Assembly (NCBI RefSeq): GCF_030766825.1
Contig: NZ_JASFDV010000010.1
Location: 1-64,000, forward strand
Reading direction: 5' to 3'
Length of the DNA stretch: 64,000 bases
Origin: Nocardiopsis sp. CC223A
GTDB lineage: Bacteria; Actinomycetota; Actinomycetes; Streptosporangiales; Streptosporangiaceae
Shown here: positions 16,056 through 25,344 of the stretch, piece by piece
Numbering within the stretch: the first letter of the stretch is position 1
Layout: every line of letters begins with the position of its first letter
Translations under genes and position numbers: made by a program
The notes under the pieces: model-generated
The model's input: only the letters and a program-made list of their open reading frames with translations
Databases searched by the model: none
What the model was told of the DNA's origin: nothing

Positions 16056-16670
16056 TCAGGCGTGGCCGTCCTCGTCGATGCCGCGGGCCACCAGGGCCTC
16101 CCCCGTGGCCTCGGCCATCCGGAACAGCTGGACGATGAGCGGGGTCACCAGCAGGTACGGGCGCCCCGACAGGCCCCGGGCCCGGTACCCCTCGACGGCC
16201 GCGCGCCAGGCCGCGGCGACCATGGGGATGGAGCGGATCGTCAGCGCCAGCACCAGGGCCACGCGCTCGGGTGACACGCCGAACCGGGCCAGCGGCCGGG
16301 CCAGGCGCTCGAACAGGTCGAGCATCTCGCGGACCCGGGTGGTGAGGGTGACCGCGTTGGCCAGCACCACCAGCCCCAGCAGCTGGGAGCACAGCCGGAC
16401 CGCGGTCAGGGGGTCGCCGAAGACCGCCTGGAACAGGCCGATCGCCAGGAGGAACGGCCACAGCCCGCGCAGCACCCCGAGGACCCGCCCGAAGGGCAGG
16501 CCCACCGCGGGGTACAGCAGGACCGCTCCGGCCAGGAGCCCCAGCGACACCCACGGGTGGGCCAGGACGATGACCGCGACGCAGACGGCGAGCAGGCCGG
16601 CGAGCTTGGTGCCCGCGCTCAACCGGTACATCGGGCCCTCGCCGGGGATGTAGAGGCCGAGTGTGTTCAC
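16056..16670 (-). CDS. bioN: ECF transporter T component (BioN-like)
   Basis: A 204-residue membrane protein of the EcfT/CbiQ family with ~5 TM helices. The two cytoplasmic coupling signatures appear in LTIRSIPMVAAAWRAAVEGYRARGL and the terminal VARGI. It overlaps the end of the ATPase gene by 4 bp (GTGA), so it is translationally coupled. With the ATPase and BioY it forms a biotin uptake ECF complex. Confidence 0.9.
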   Translation of the reverse strand: MNTLGLYIPGEGPMYRLSAGTKLAGLLAVCVAVIVLAHPWVSLGLLAGAVLLYPAVGLPFGRVLGVLRGLWPFLLAIGLFQAVFGDPLTAVRLCSQLLGLVVLANAVTLTTRVREMLDLFERLARPLARFGVSPERVALVLALTIRSIPMVAAAWRAAVEGYRARGLSGRPYLLVTPLIVQLFRMAEATGEALVARGIDEDGHA

Positions 16671-17362
16671 CGGTCGTCCATGAGCCGGTCGTCCATGAGC
16701 CCGGTGTAGTGGTCGACGGCGTCGGCGGGCAGGCCGTCGAACACGATCCGGCCGTCGTCGACCACCAGGACCCGGTCGAAGGCGCCGAGCAGGTCGAGGT
16801 CGTGGGTGAACAGGACGACCTGCTGCTCCAGGGTGTCGAGCACCCGGTGGACCATGCGGGTGTTGCGCAGGTCGAGCAGGGTGGTGGGCTCGTCGCAGAC
16901 GAGGATCTCCGGTTCGGTGGCCAGCACCGAGGCCAGGGCCAGCAGCTGCTTCTGACCGCCGGAGAGCAGGTGGCCGGGGTGGTCGCGGTGCCCGGCCAGT
17001 CCGTAGCGCTCCAGCAGGGCGTCGACCCGCCGGGCCGTCTCCTCGCGTCCCAGCCTGCGGGAGCGCAACCCGATCTCCACGTCCTCGGCGACCGTGGGCA
17101 TGATGATCTGGTTGGCGGCGTCGGAGAAGACGAACCCGACCCGGCGGCGGATGTGCTTGGCGTGGCGCCGGGTGTCCCACTCCCCCAGCGTCACCCGGCC
17201 GGCGTCGGGGACGACCAGGCCGTTGAGGGTGCGGGCGAGCGTGGACTTGCCCGATCCGTTCGCCCCGATCACGCCGATGCGGTGCTCGGCGAGGTCCAGG
17301 GTGACGTCGCGCAGCACCGGCCGCGCTTCGTAGGCGTGGGAGACACCCTCCAGTCGGAGCAT
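16667..17362 (-). CDS. bioM: ECF transporter ATPase (BioM-like)
   Basis: A 231-residue ABC ATPase: Walker A GANGSGKST, Q-loop region FSDAANQIIMPTVAEDV with the ECF-type N-Q, signature LLSGGQKQLLALASVLA, Walker B ILVCDEPT, H-loop FTHD. Start ATG 17362 overlaps the bioY stop (ATGA). The C-terminus ends in a perfect 12-bp tandem duplication (LMDDRLMDDR), a trivial recent slip. Confidence 0.92.
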   Translation of the reverse strand: MLRLEGVSHAYEARPVLRDVTLDLAEHRIGVIGANGSGKSTLARTLNGLVVPDAGRVTLGEWDTRRHAKHIRRRVGFVFSDAANQIIMPTVAEDVEIGLRSRRLGREETARRVDALLERYGLAGHRDHPGHLLSGGQKQLLALASVLATEPEILVCDEPTTLLDLRNTRMVHRVLDTLEQQVVLFTHDLDLLGAFDRVLVVDDGRIVFDGLPADAVDHYTGLMDDRLMDDR

Positions 17363-18003
17363 CAGGCGTCCCCGCCGCCGGCCGCCCCGTCCCCGGTCTC
17401 CTCGATCACCGGGCGCCCGGCGGGCGGGATCGGGTAGGCGCGGTAGACGGCGGCGGCGATGAGGGAGGCGATGACGGCCTTGGCCAGGTCGCCGGGCAGG
17501 TAGGCGACCATGGCCACCAGCGCGGCCAGGTGGTCGTTGCCCATGGCGACGCCCAGCCAGGGGACGCCGATGGCGTAGACGACGAGGATGCCGCCCAGGA
17601 CGTTGACGGCCAGGCCCGCCCAGAACCGGTACCGGCCGCCGCGGACCATGAGGTCGGTGAGGAACCCGATGACCAGGGCGGCGGGGATCCAGCTGATGAT
17701 GAACCCGGCGGAGGGCCCGGCCAGGACGCCCAGGCCGCCGGCGCCGCCCGCGAACAGGGGCAGGCCCGCCAGGCCCAGGGCGAGGAAGACCGCGACGGCG
17801 AGGGTGCCGCGCTTCCATCCCAGCAGGGAGGGGGCCAGCATGATGCCCAGGGTCTGGAGCGTGATCGGCACCGGGGACAGCGGGATGGTGATCTGGCCGG
17901 AGATGCTGAGCACGGCGATGAACGCGGCGAACACGGCGATGAGCGCCAGGTCGCGTGCGGTCAATCCCTTGTAGCGGATGCCGGTGGTCCGGGTCGTGGG
18001 CAT
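17362..18003 (-). CDS. bioY: Biotin ECF transporter S component BioY
   Basis: A 213-residue membrane protein. The BioY signature is clear: ITIPLSPVPITLQTLGIMLAPSLLGWKRG, GLAGLPLFAGGAGGLGVLAGPSAGF, and VVYAIGVPWLG. It binds biotin and delivers it through the EcfT/EcfA module encoded just downstream. First gene of the operon; ATG 18003 follows GAGGGGAAG. Biotin repression is likely but I could not identify an operator with confidence. Confidence 0.95.
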   Translation of the reverse strand: MPTTRTTGIRYKGLTARDLALIAVFAAFIAVLSISGQITIPLSPVPITLQTLGIMLAPSLLGWKRGTLAVAVFLALGLAGLPLFAGGAGGLGVLAGPSAGFIISWIPAALVIGFLTDLMVRGGRYRFWAGLAVNVLGGILVVYAIGVPWLGVAMGNDHLAALVAMVAYLPGDLAKAVIASLIAAAVYRAYPIPPAGRPVIEETGDGAAGGGDA

Positions 18004-18164
18004 GGACTTCCCCTCGGAAGGCTGAACGGGAGTGGAACAGCACCCATTGTCCGTTATCGGGGGTTGTCGGCGGGATGGCGGGGGTGTACAGAACCGGCCC
18101 GGTGGGAATTGTCGACCTCCGCCTGAGACGCACCTCACACCGCGCCCCTCGCGGGGGTCGGCGC

Positions 18165-19364
18165 TCAGGGGCGGTCGCAGGTGCGGCGGATGCGGTTGAT
18201 GGGGACCGGCAGGACGCAGACGGGGACGGGGATCTCCAGGCGGTGGCCGGTGTCGGCGGGGATCCCGGTGTCGGGGTCGATGCGCAGCGAGCGGAGCTCG
18301 TCGCCGTTCTGGGCGGCGACGACCAGGTGGTCGGGCTCGTCGCGGTGGCCGCGGATGACCGCGAAGTGGCGGGGCCAGTCGCCGACCGGGGTGTCGGCCA
18401 GGTGCTCCAGGCGGGCGCCCTCGTCGCGGACCGCGAAGGTGGAGACGACGTTCGCGCCCCGGTTGGACACGTACACCCGCCCCTCGTAGGTGGTGGTCAT
18501 CGGCAGGGCGTCGCCGTCGGCGATGTCGCGGCCGTCGACCTTGAGGCGGTGCAGGGCGATCTCCGCCGGGAAGTTCGCGTCGTGCAGGCCGCCCAGGGAG
18601 GGCACCGAGCCCAGGTGCTCGCCGGTGCCGCGGCGCGGGTTCCAGCGCACCACGTGCACCCGGGAGTCGAGTTCCCCGGCGACGTAGACGTGGTCGCCGT
18701 TGACGGCCATGTGGCGGGGGCCGGTGCCGGCGGGCAGCTTCACCGTGCCGAACAGGCCCTCCTCGGGGTGGGCGGGCTCCTCGTCCTGGACCGGCACCGC
18801 GTACTGGTGGACGCGCAGCTCGTCGGTGCCCAGGTCGGCGGCGAGCAGGTAGCGCAGGCGGCGCTCGTGGGAGTTCATGACCACGGCGGTGCTGTGCGCG
18901 TGCGGGCCCTCCTGGCGGTCGGTGACCGGGCCGCGGCCGCGATGGGGGAGTTCGCGGTGGGCGGGGGCCGGTGCCCCGTCGGGGCCGGTGGGCACGAAGG
19001 CGAGCACCCCGTCGGCGTAGTTGGCGACGGCCACCTGCTCGGGACCCAGGTAGCGGACGTGGCAGGGCGACCCGCCGCCGGTGGGGACCTCGCCGAGTTC
19101 GGCGAGGTCGGCGTTCCCGTCGACGCGGAAGGCCGTCAGGGTGCCCTTGGCGCGTTCGTTGACCGCGTAGACGGTCGGGGGCTCGGGGCGGTAGGCCAGG
19201 AACGAGGGGCCTGGGGTGGCCGCCGCGACACCCTGGTCGAAGAGTTCGCCCGTCACCGGGTCGAAGCCGACCCGGTGGATTCCCCGGCCCGCTCCCGGCG
19301 GGTCGGAGTCCGGGGTGTAGGTGCCCACCAGCAGGAGCCGTCGTCCGCTTGCCCAGTCGCCCAC
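18165..19364 (-). CDS. Lactonase family beta-propeller (6-phosphogluconolactonase-like)
   Basis: A 399-residue seven-bladed propeller of the lactonase family: LLLVGTYTPDS start, VYAVNER, GGGSPCHVRY, HSTAVVMNSHERRLRYLLAADLGTDELRVHQY, GTGPRHMAVNGDHVYVAGELDSRV, WPRHFAVIRG. Members include YbhE-type 6-phosphogluconolactonases and other sugar-lactone hydrolases. No signal peptide is visible, so it is cytosolic. Starts with GTG 19364 after ACGAGG. Its substrate cannot be assigned from sequence. Confidence 0.8.
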   Translation of the reverse strand: MGDWASGRRLLLVGTYTPDSDPPGAGRGIHRVGFDPVTGELFDQGVAAATPGPSFLAYRPEPPTVYAVNERAKGTLTAFRVDGNADLAELGEVPTGGGSPCHVRYLGPEQVAVANYADGVLAFVPTGPDGAPAPAHRELPHRGRGPVTDRQEGPHAHSTAVVMNSHERRLRYLLAADLGTDELRVHQYAVPVQDEEPAHPEEGLFGTVKLPAGTGPRHMAVNGDHVYVAGELDSRVHVVRWNPRRGTGEHLGSVPSLGGLHDANFPAEIALHRLKVDGRDIADGDALPMTTTYEGRVYVSNRGANVVSTFAVRDEGARLEHLADTPVGDWPRHFAVIRGHRDEPDHLVVAAQNGDELRSLRIDPDTGIPADTGHRLEIPVPVCVLPVPINRIRRTCDRP

Positions 19365-19749
19365 CGGGACCTCGTTTCCTCACGCGCCTGCACGAACCGT
19401 GGCCTGCGCCACCGCCGCATGCTACCGCTCCGCGCCACCTGGCGGGAGAAGCGGGGCGGAACCCGGCGGCGGGTTCCGTCCCGTAGCGGATCTGTTACAG
19501 TCCTCCCCAAAAGGCTACAGAAGCAACAAAGAACACTGGCACCCCACACGTCGGTTCGCTTCCCTCGGGCCCCAGGTGGAACACCTCCGGGCTCGCGGCC
19601 GGACACGTGGCCCCGGGCCCGCGCGAGACCGCGCCGCACCCGCCGAGAGACGCCGGTGCAGACCCCTCCGACCCCGGTGACCGTGGGCGCGCACCGCCTC
19701 GTGCGCTCACCCGCTGTGGTTCCCCGCTCACCCGAACCTTGGACCGTCC
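19365..19749. other. Intergenic region before the globin gene
   Basis: A 385-bp gap between divergent lactonase and globin genes. A locally AT-rich stretch (19490-19545, CTACAGAAGCAACAAAGAAC) may hold promoters. No gene supported. Confidence 0.35.
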
Positions 19750-20310
19750 TTGACCCTTCGCCGTATATCCGAAGTGCCGCTCCCCGATCGGGAGACCATC
19801 GAACTGGTCCGCCTCTCGGCCGTCGACGTCCCCGAGGGCTCGGCCCGTCTGGCCCGGAGCTTCTACGAGAACCTCTTCGCGATGGTGCCCGCCGTGCGCG
19901 GCATGTTCGCCGACGACATCAGGCCGCAGCAGCAGCGGATGGCCGACGCGCTCCTGTCCGTGGTCCGCCACCTGGACGACCCCGACGATGTGGCCCACCG
20001 GCTCCGGCGCCTGGGCCGTCAGCACCACCGGGAGCTGGGCGTGCTGCCCGACCACTACCCGTACGTCGGGCGCGCCCTGGTCCGCGCCGTCAGTGAGGTC
20101 TCGCCCACCTGGACCTCCTCCATGAGCTCGGCCTGGGTGCTGGTCTACCAGTGGATCACCGCCCAGATGATCGCCGGAGCAGAAGGCGACGGCTCCCCCG
20201 ACACCCCGCCCCGTGCCCGGAGCCGGGTCGAGGACCGGACCCCGGGCGGGCCCCGGCACCAGGTCCCGGGCCGGGCGCCGGCCGGCACCCCGGGTCGGCG
20301 CGCCCGCTGA
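19750..20310 (+). CDS. Bacterial haemoglobin-like globin
   Basis: A 186-residue protein whose first ~140 residues are a globin fold like Vitreoscilla haemoglobin and the haem domain of flavohaemoglobins: TIELVRLSAVDVPEGSARLARSFYENLFAMVPAVRGMF, then LRRLGRQHHRELGVLPDHYPYVGRAL with the proximal His region. The C-terminal ~40 residues are Arg/Pro-rich and disordered; the reductase half of a flavohaemoglobin is missing. Roles in O2/NO handling are likely. TTG 19750 is used; GTG 19774 is an equally possible start and neither has a good ribosome site. Confidence 0.78.
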   Translation: MTLRRISEVPLPDRETIELVRLSAVDVPEGSARLARSFYENLFAMVPAVRGMFADDIRPQQQRMADALLSVVRHLDDPDDVAHRLRRLGRQHHRELGVLPDHYPYVGRALVRAVSEVSPTWTSSMSSAWVLVYQWITAQMIAGAEGDGSPDTPPRARSRVEDRTPGGPRHQVPGRAPAGTPGRRAR

Positions 20311-20368
20311 TGGGAGCGCTCCCCCCGGTCCCCACCGAACGCACGCACACCGTCGAAAGCCCGGTTCC

Positions 20369-21013
20369 ATGACACAGACCAGCCACACCCCCGCGACCGG
20401 TACCGAGGGCGAACGGTACGTCCAGCAGGTCATGGGGACGTCCGATCGCGCGGCGCGCTTCTACCGCGACCAGATGCTGGACCACCTCAACACCGAGATG
20501 CGGGCCTTCATCGCCCGCCAGGAGATGCTCTTCATCGCCACGGCCGACGACCGGGGCGAGTGCGACTCCAGTTTCCGGGCCGGACCCCCCGGGTTCGTGC
20601 ACGTCATCGACGACCGCACCCTGGCCTTCCCCGAGTACCGCGGCAACGGCGTGTTCGCCAGCGCGGGCAACATCGCCCAGAACCCGCACATCGGACTGAT
20701 GTTCCTCGACTTCCAGCACGACCGGATCGGCCTGCACGTGAACGGGCGGGTGAAGATCATGGAGGACGACCGCCTGCGGGCGCACGTGCGGGACCTGCCC
20801 CTGCCGCAGGTCCCGGGCCAGCGGGCGCAGATGTGGCTGCTGGTGCAGGTCGAGGAGGCCTACATCCACTGCCGCAAGCACATCCCCCACCTGCGCAAGG
20901 TCGGACCCGAGGAGGACTGGGGCACCGACGACACCCTGCGCAAGGGCGGGGACTTCTTCGGGGCCAAGAAGGACAACGACACCCGGTACGGCGGGGACGT
21001 CCTCGGGGACTGA
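20369..21013 (+). CDS. Pyridoxamine 5'-phosphate oxidase-family FMN-binding protein
   Basis: A 214-residue cytosolic split-barrel flavoprotein: FIARQEMLFIATADDRGECDSSFRAGPPGFVHVID, NGVFASAGNIAQNPHIGLMFLDF, IGLHVNGRVKIM, VEEAYIHCRKHIPHL. The family binds FMN, haem or F420 and includes many oxidoreductases; the DSSFRAGPPGFV pattern is common in uncharacterised actinobacterial members. It follows the globin gene after 58 bp on the same strand, so it may provide electrons to the haem or detoxify a related oxidant; this link is inference. Confidence 0.8.
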   Translation: MTQTSHTPATGTEGERYVQQVMGTSDRAARFYRDQMLDHLNTEMRAFIARQEMLFIATADDRGECDSSFRAGPPGFVHVIDDRTLAFPEYRGNGVFASAGNIAQNPHIGLMFLDFQHDRIGLHVNGRVKIMEDDRLRAHVRDLPLPQVPGQRAQMWLLVQVEEAYIHCRKHIPHLRKVGPEEDWGTDDTLRKGGDFFGAKKDNDTRYGGDVLGD

Positions 21014-21017
21014 CGGT

Positions 21018-21058
21018 CCGCCCGGCGGGGGCCGCGACGCGCGGTCCCCGCCGGGCGG
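21018..21058 (+). terminator. Terminator after the FMN-binding protein gene
   Basis: Perfect 13-bp GC stem (21018-21030 with 21046-21058) around a 15-base loop, 5 bp after the stop codon. Confidence 0.75.
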
Positions 21059-21188
21059 CCCTGACCGCCTCCACGGCCTTCATGATCCGCTCGTCGGACA
21101 CCGGATAGGCGGTGCGGATGGCCCCCTGCGCGAACAGGCTCACCCGGTACTCCTCCAGCATCCAGCGCAACTCGGTGACATCGGGGTC
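21055..21188 (-). pseudogene. Duplicated 3' fragment of hrpA
   Basis: These ~134 bp repeat 21231-21364 (offset 176 bp) with a single visible base change in the aligned part (CTCG for CTTG, giving DER for DKR). On the minus strand it encodes the last ~45 residues of HrpA (DPDVTELRWMLEEYRVSLFA...). A short frame starting MAVDPDV runs through it but loses its stop and reads into GC-rich noise. It is a tandem partial duplication located just beyond the hrpA stop, not a functional gene. Confidence 0.85.
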
Positions 21189-21220
21189 AACGGCCATGCA
21201 CGGCCCCCGCCGGGCGGCGG

Positions 21221-24200
21221 CTACCGCCCGGCGGCCCTGACCGCCTCCACGGCCTTCATGATCCGCTTGTCGGACACCGGATAGGCGGTGCGGATGGCCC
21301 CCTGCGCGAACAGGCTCACCCGGTACTCCTCCAGCATCCAGCGCAACTCGGTGACATCGGGGTCGGCGGCCCGGCCGGGCTTGAGCGCACCGGTGGCCCC
21401 GGCCACGGCCTGGCGCATCTGCTCGACCTTGGACATGCCGATCTGGTCGCGGCGCGGGTTCTCCGGCAGCTTCTCCAGCCGGTACTCGACCCCGCGGAGG
21501 TAGCGGTGCAGGTCGTCCAGGCGCGTCACCCCGGTGGCGGCGATGAACCCGTCGCCGACCAGCGAGCCCAGCTGGCCCTGGACGTCGTTGAGCGAGGGCA
21601 GCACCGCCAGCGACGTGGTGCCCTTGACCTTCTTGGTCACCTTGCGCCACAGCACCAGGACCCGGGCCGCCCTGGGCAGGATCTCGGCGACGGTGTCCCC
21701 CAGGTCGGCGCGGATGCGCTCGGCCAGGGCGGCGAAGTCGTCGCCGTTCCACACCGGCCCGCCCTCACGGGCGAGCAGGTGGTCGACGGCGGCCGCCTCG
21801 GCGTCCGCGAGGAGCCTCTTGACGGACCCGTACGGGCTGTCGGCCAGCGCCAGCTTGTCGGGGTTGTTGAGCCCCTTGCTCACCACGGCGGCCGGGGAGG
21901 GCAGGTTGAGCAGCAGGAGCCGCCGGGTGCCCAGGCGCATGGCGGCGCGCTGCTCGGCCTCGGTGTCGAAGATGCGCACGGCGACGCTGTCGCCCTCGTC
22001 GACCAGCGCCGGATACCCCTTGACCTTGGGCCCCAGCGCCTTGCGCTCCAGGGTGCGCTCCAGCGGGCCGAAGTCCCAGCCGGTCAGCCCCTTCTTCTCC
22101 ACGCCCTTGGCCTCGGCGGAGATGGCCTCGCGCAGGCGCGGCTTGAGCTTGGCGCGGAGCCGCTCCAGGTCCTTGTCCTCGGCCAGGGCGCGCTGCCGGT
22201 CGTCCACCGCGCGGAAGGTGATGCGCAGGTGGTCGGGCACCCGGCCCAGGTCGAAGGCGTCGGCCCCGATCCGCTCCCCCGACATGCGGGTCAGCTCGGC
22301 GGCCAGCGCCGCGGTGAGCCTCCCCTCGTAGGGGGTGAGTCCGCCCAGGGCGCGGTCGGCGTTGTCGGGGACGGGGACGAAGTTGCGGCGCAGCGGCTTG
22401 GGCAGGGACCGGATGAGCGCGGTGACCAGCTCGGCGCGCAGGCCCGGGATCTGCCAGTCGAAGCCGTCGGCCTCCACCTGGTTGAGGACCTTGAGCGGGA
22501 TGTGCGCGGTGACGCCGTCGGAGTCGCTGCCCGGCTCGAACTGGTAGGTGAGCGGGAAGACCAGCGCCCCCTGCCGCCAGGTGTCGGGGTAGTCGTCCTC
22601 GCTGATGGCGGCGACCCCGTCGTTGATGAGGTCCTCGCGGGTGAAGTCGAGGAGCTCCGGCTGCTCGTGCCGGGTCTTCTTCCACCAGGCGTCGAAGTGG
22701 GCGGCCGAGACGACGTCCGCGGGGACGCGCGCGTCGTAGAACCGGAACAGGGTCTCGTCGTCCACCACGATGTCGCGGCGGCGGGCCCGGTGCTCCAGGT
22801 CCTCGACCTCGTCCAGCAGGGCGCGGTTGTCGCGGAAGAAGTGGTGGCGGGTGTCCCAGTCGCCCTCCACCAGGGCGCGGCGGATGAACAGGTCCCGGGA
22901 CATCTCCGGGTCGATCCTCCCGTAGGACACCTTGCGCTGCACGACGATGGGCACCCCGTAGAGGGTGACCCGCTCGTAGGCCATGACGGCGCCGCGCTTG
23001 CGCTCCCAGTGGGGTTCGCTGTAGGTGCGCTTGACGATGTCCCCGGCCAGTTCCTCGGCCCACTCCGGCTCGATGCGGGCGACCATGCGCCCCCACAGCT
23101 TGGAGGTCTCGACCAGTTCGCCGGCCATGACGAAGCGGGGCTGCTTCTTGAACAGCGCCGAACCGGGGAAGATCGCGAACCGGGCGCCGCGGCCGCCGAG
23201 GTACTCGTGCTTCTCGGGGTCCTTGAGGCCGACGTGGGACAGCAGCCCGGACAGCAGGGACATGTGGACGGCGCGCGGGTCGGCGGCCTCGGGGCGCAGC
23301 GGCGGCACCTCCACGTCCATCTGCCGCAGCACCTGCTTGAGCTGGCCGTGGATGTCCTGCCACTCGCGCACGCGCAGGTAGTTGAGGAACTCCTCGCGGC
23401 ACATGCGGCGGAACTGGTTGCCCGACAGCTCCTTCTGCTTGTCGCGCAGGTGGTTCCACAGGTTCAGGTAGGCGAGGAAGTCCGATTCCTTGTCGGTGAA
23501 CCGGGCGTGCATCTGCTGGGCCTGCTGCTGTTTGTCCGTGGGGCGTTCGCGCGGGTCCTGGATGGACAGCGCGGACGTGATGACCAGGACCTCGGCCAGG
23601 CAGTCGCGGTTCTCGGCCTCCAGGATCATGCGGCCCAGGCGCGGGTCGACCGGCAGCTGCGCCAGTCGGCGGCCCATCGTGGTGAGGCGGCGCTTGGCAC
23701 CGGAGGGGTCCGGGTGCAGGGCGCCCAGCTCGGTGAGGAGGTTGACGCCGTCCTTGATCTGGCGGTGGTCGGGGCCGTCCACGAACGGGAAGGCGGCGAC
23801 GTCGCCCAGGCCCAGGGCGGCCATCTGGAGGATGACCGAGGCGAGGTTGGTGCGCAGGATCTCGGGGTCGGTGTACTCGGGGCGGGACAGGAAGTCCTCT
23901 TCGGAGTACAGCCGGATGCAGATGCCCTCGGAGACGCGGCCGGAGCGGCCCTTGCGCTGGTTGGCGGAGGCCTGGGAGATGGCCTCGATGGGCAGGCGCT
24001 GCACCTTGGTGCGGTGGGAGTAGCGGGAGATGCGCGCGGTGCCCGGGTCGATGACGTACTTGATGCCGGGGACGGTCAGGGAGGTCTCGGCGACGTTGGT
24101 GGCCAGGACGATGCGGCGGCCGGTGTGGGAGGACCACACCCGTTTCTGCTCGGCGACCGAGAGTCGGGCGTACAGCGGCAGGATCTCGGTGTTGCGGAGC

Positions 24201-25171
24201 TTCTGTTTCTCCAGGGCCTCGGCGGTGTCGCGGATCTCGCGCTCGCCGCTGAGGAAGACCAGGACGTCGCCGGGGTCCTCGCGGGAGAGCTCGTCGACGG
24301 CGTCGAGGATGGCCTGGGTCTGGTCGCGGTCGGTCCTTCCTCCGGGATTCCTCTCCTCGGGGTCGAGGATGTCCTCGGAGATGGGCCGGTAGCGGACCTC
24401 GACCGGGTAGGTGCGGCCGGACACCTCGACGATGGGGGCGTCGTCGAAGTGGCGGGAGAAACGCTCGGGGTCGATGGTCGCCGAGGTGATGACGACCTTC
24501 AGGTCCGGGCGCTTGGGCAGCAGCTGCTTGAGATAGCCCAGCAGGAAGTCGACGTTGAGGCTGCGCTCGTGGGCCTCGTCGATGATGAGCGTGTCGTAGG
24601 CGCGCAGCATCCGGTCGTGCTGGATCTCGGCCAGCAGGATGCCGTCGGTCATCAGCTTGACGAGGGTGTCCTCGCCGGAGGTGTCGGTGAAGCGCACCTT
24701 GTAGCCGACGGTGGCGCCCAGCGGGGTGCCGACCTCCTCGGCGATGCGCTCGGCGACGGTGCGGGCGGCCAGCCGGCGGGGCTGGGTGTGGCCGATGGTG
24801 CCCATGACACCGCGGCCCAGCTCCAGGCAGATCTTGGGCAGCTGGGTGGTCTTGCCCGAACCGGTCTCGCCCGCGACGATGACGACCTGGTTGTCGCGGA
24901 TGGCCGCGGCGATGTCGTCGCGGCGGGCGCTGACCGGCAGCGACTCGGGGAAGGTCAGCTCCGGAACGGCCTCCCGGCGCAGTTCCACGCGCAGGCGCGC
25001 CTCGTCGACGTCCCTGGCGATCTGGGTCAGGACCGAGGCGCGGCGGCGCTCGTCGCGCATCTTGGCGAGTCCGTCGATGCGGCGGCGCAGCCGGTGCCGG
25101 TCCGCGGGCATGAGGTCGCGGAGCCGGGAACGGAGATGGTCCGCGGCGGGCGCGGGCGTGGTGGTGCTCAT
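21221..25171 (-). CDS. hrpA: ATP-dependent RNA helicase HrpA (DEAH box)
   Basis: A 1316-residue DEAH/RHA helicase of full HrpA length. Motif I GETGSGKTTQLPK (residue ~95), Ia QPRRLAARTVAERIA, II DEAH (LIIDEAHERSLNVDFLLGYL), III TSAT, V TNVAETSLTVPGIKYVID, VI QRKGRSGR, then helicase-associated domains and the long HrpA-specific DUF3418 C-terminus. In E. coli HrpA rescues stalled ribosome collisions and acts in mRNA processing. ATG 25171 is used (TTG directly before it). Its last ~45 codons are duplicated downstream. Confidence 0.95.
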   Translation of the reverse strand: MSTTTPAPAADHLRSRLRDLMPADRHRLRRRIDGLAKMRDERRRASVLTQIARDVDEARLRVELRREAVPELTFPESLPVSARRDDIAAAIRDNQVVIVAGETGSGKTTQLPKICLELGRGVMGTIGHTQPRRLAARTVAERIAEEVGTPLGATVGYKVRFTDTSGEDTLVKLMTDGILLAEIQHDRMLRAYDTLIIDEAHERSLNVDFLLGYLKQLLPKRPDLKVVITSATIDPERFSRHFDDAPIVEVSGRTYPVEVRYRPISEDILDPEERNPGGRTDRDQTQAILDAVDELSREDPGDVLVFLSGEREIRDTAEALEKQKLRNTEILPLYARLSVAEQKRVWSSHTGRRIVLATNVAETSLTVPGIKYVIDPGTARISRYSHRTKVQRLPIEAISQASANQRKGRSGRVSEGICIRLYSEEDFLSRPEYTDPEILRTNLASVILQMAALGLGDVAAFPFVDGPDHRQIKDGVNLLTELGALHPDPSGAKRRLTTMGRRLAQLPVDPRLGRMILEAENRDCLAEVLVITSALSIQDPRERPTDKQQQAQQMHARFTDKESDFLAYLNLWNHLRDKQKELSGNQFRRMCREEFLNYLRVREWQDIHGQLKQVLRQMDVEVPPLRPEAADPRAVHMSLLSGLLSHVGLKDPEKHEYLGGRGARFAIFPGSALFKKQPRFVMAGELVETSKLWGRMVARIEPEWAEELAGDIVKRTYSEPHWERKRGAVMAYERVTLYGVPIVVQRKVSYGRIDPEMSRDLFIRRALVEGDWDTRHHFFRDNRALLDEVEDLEHRARRRDIVVDDETLFRFYDARVPADVVSAAHFDAWWKKTRHEQPELLDFTREDLINDGVAAISEDDYPDTWRQGALVFPLTYQFEPGSDSDGVTAHIPLKVLNQVEADGFDWQIPGLRAELVTALIRSLPKPLRRNFVPVPDNADRALGGLTPYEGRLTAALAAELTRMSGERIGADAFDLGRVPDHLRITFRAVDDRQRALAEDKDLERLRAKLKPRLREAISAEAKGVEKKGLTGWDFGPLERTLERKALGPKVKGYPALVDEGDSVAVRIFDTEAEQRAAMRLGTRRLLLLNLPSPAAVVSKGLNNPDKLALADSPYGSVKRLLADAEAAAVDHLLAREGGPVWNGDDFAALAERIRADLGDTVAEILPRAARVLVLWRKVTKKVKGTTSLAVLPSLNDVQGQLGSLVGDGFIAATGVTRLDDLHRYLRGVEYRLEKLPENPRRDQIGMSKVEQMRQAVAGATGALKPGRAADPDVTELRWMLEEYRVSLFAQGAIRTAYPVSDKRIMKAVEAVRAAGR

Positions 25172-25344
25172 CAATAGTCAAGGGTAGGAGGGGCGGCAAC
25201 CGGTTTTTCCGGCGGCCGCACGGAAACGGGTGTGAGCGGGGGTCGTCCCGGCCCATCGGCTCAACGCCGGAGCGGCCGGGGTTGTTCCGGGCCATGTCGC
25301 ACAACGGCCCCGGTCTGTACCGGTGCAAGGCCTAGCATGGGGAG

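Noticed and set aside
18004-18164. Biotin or other riboswitch before bioY
   Set aside because: No recognisable riboswitch core; biotin control in bacteria is by repressors, and I could not find a clear operator.
21055-21197. Independent small gene starting MAVDPDV
   Set aside because: It is a copy of the hrpA 3' end that reads on into GC-rich noise without a proper stop or ribosome site.
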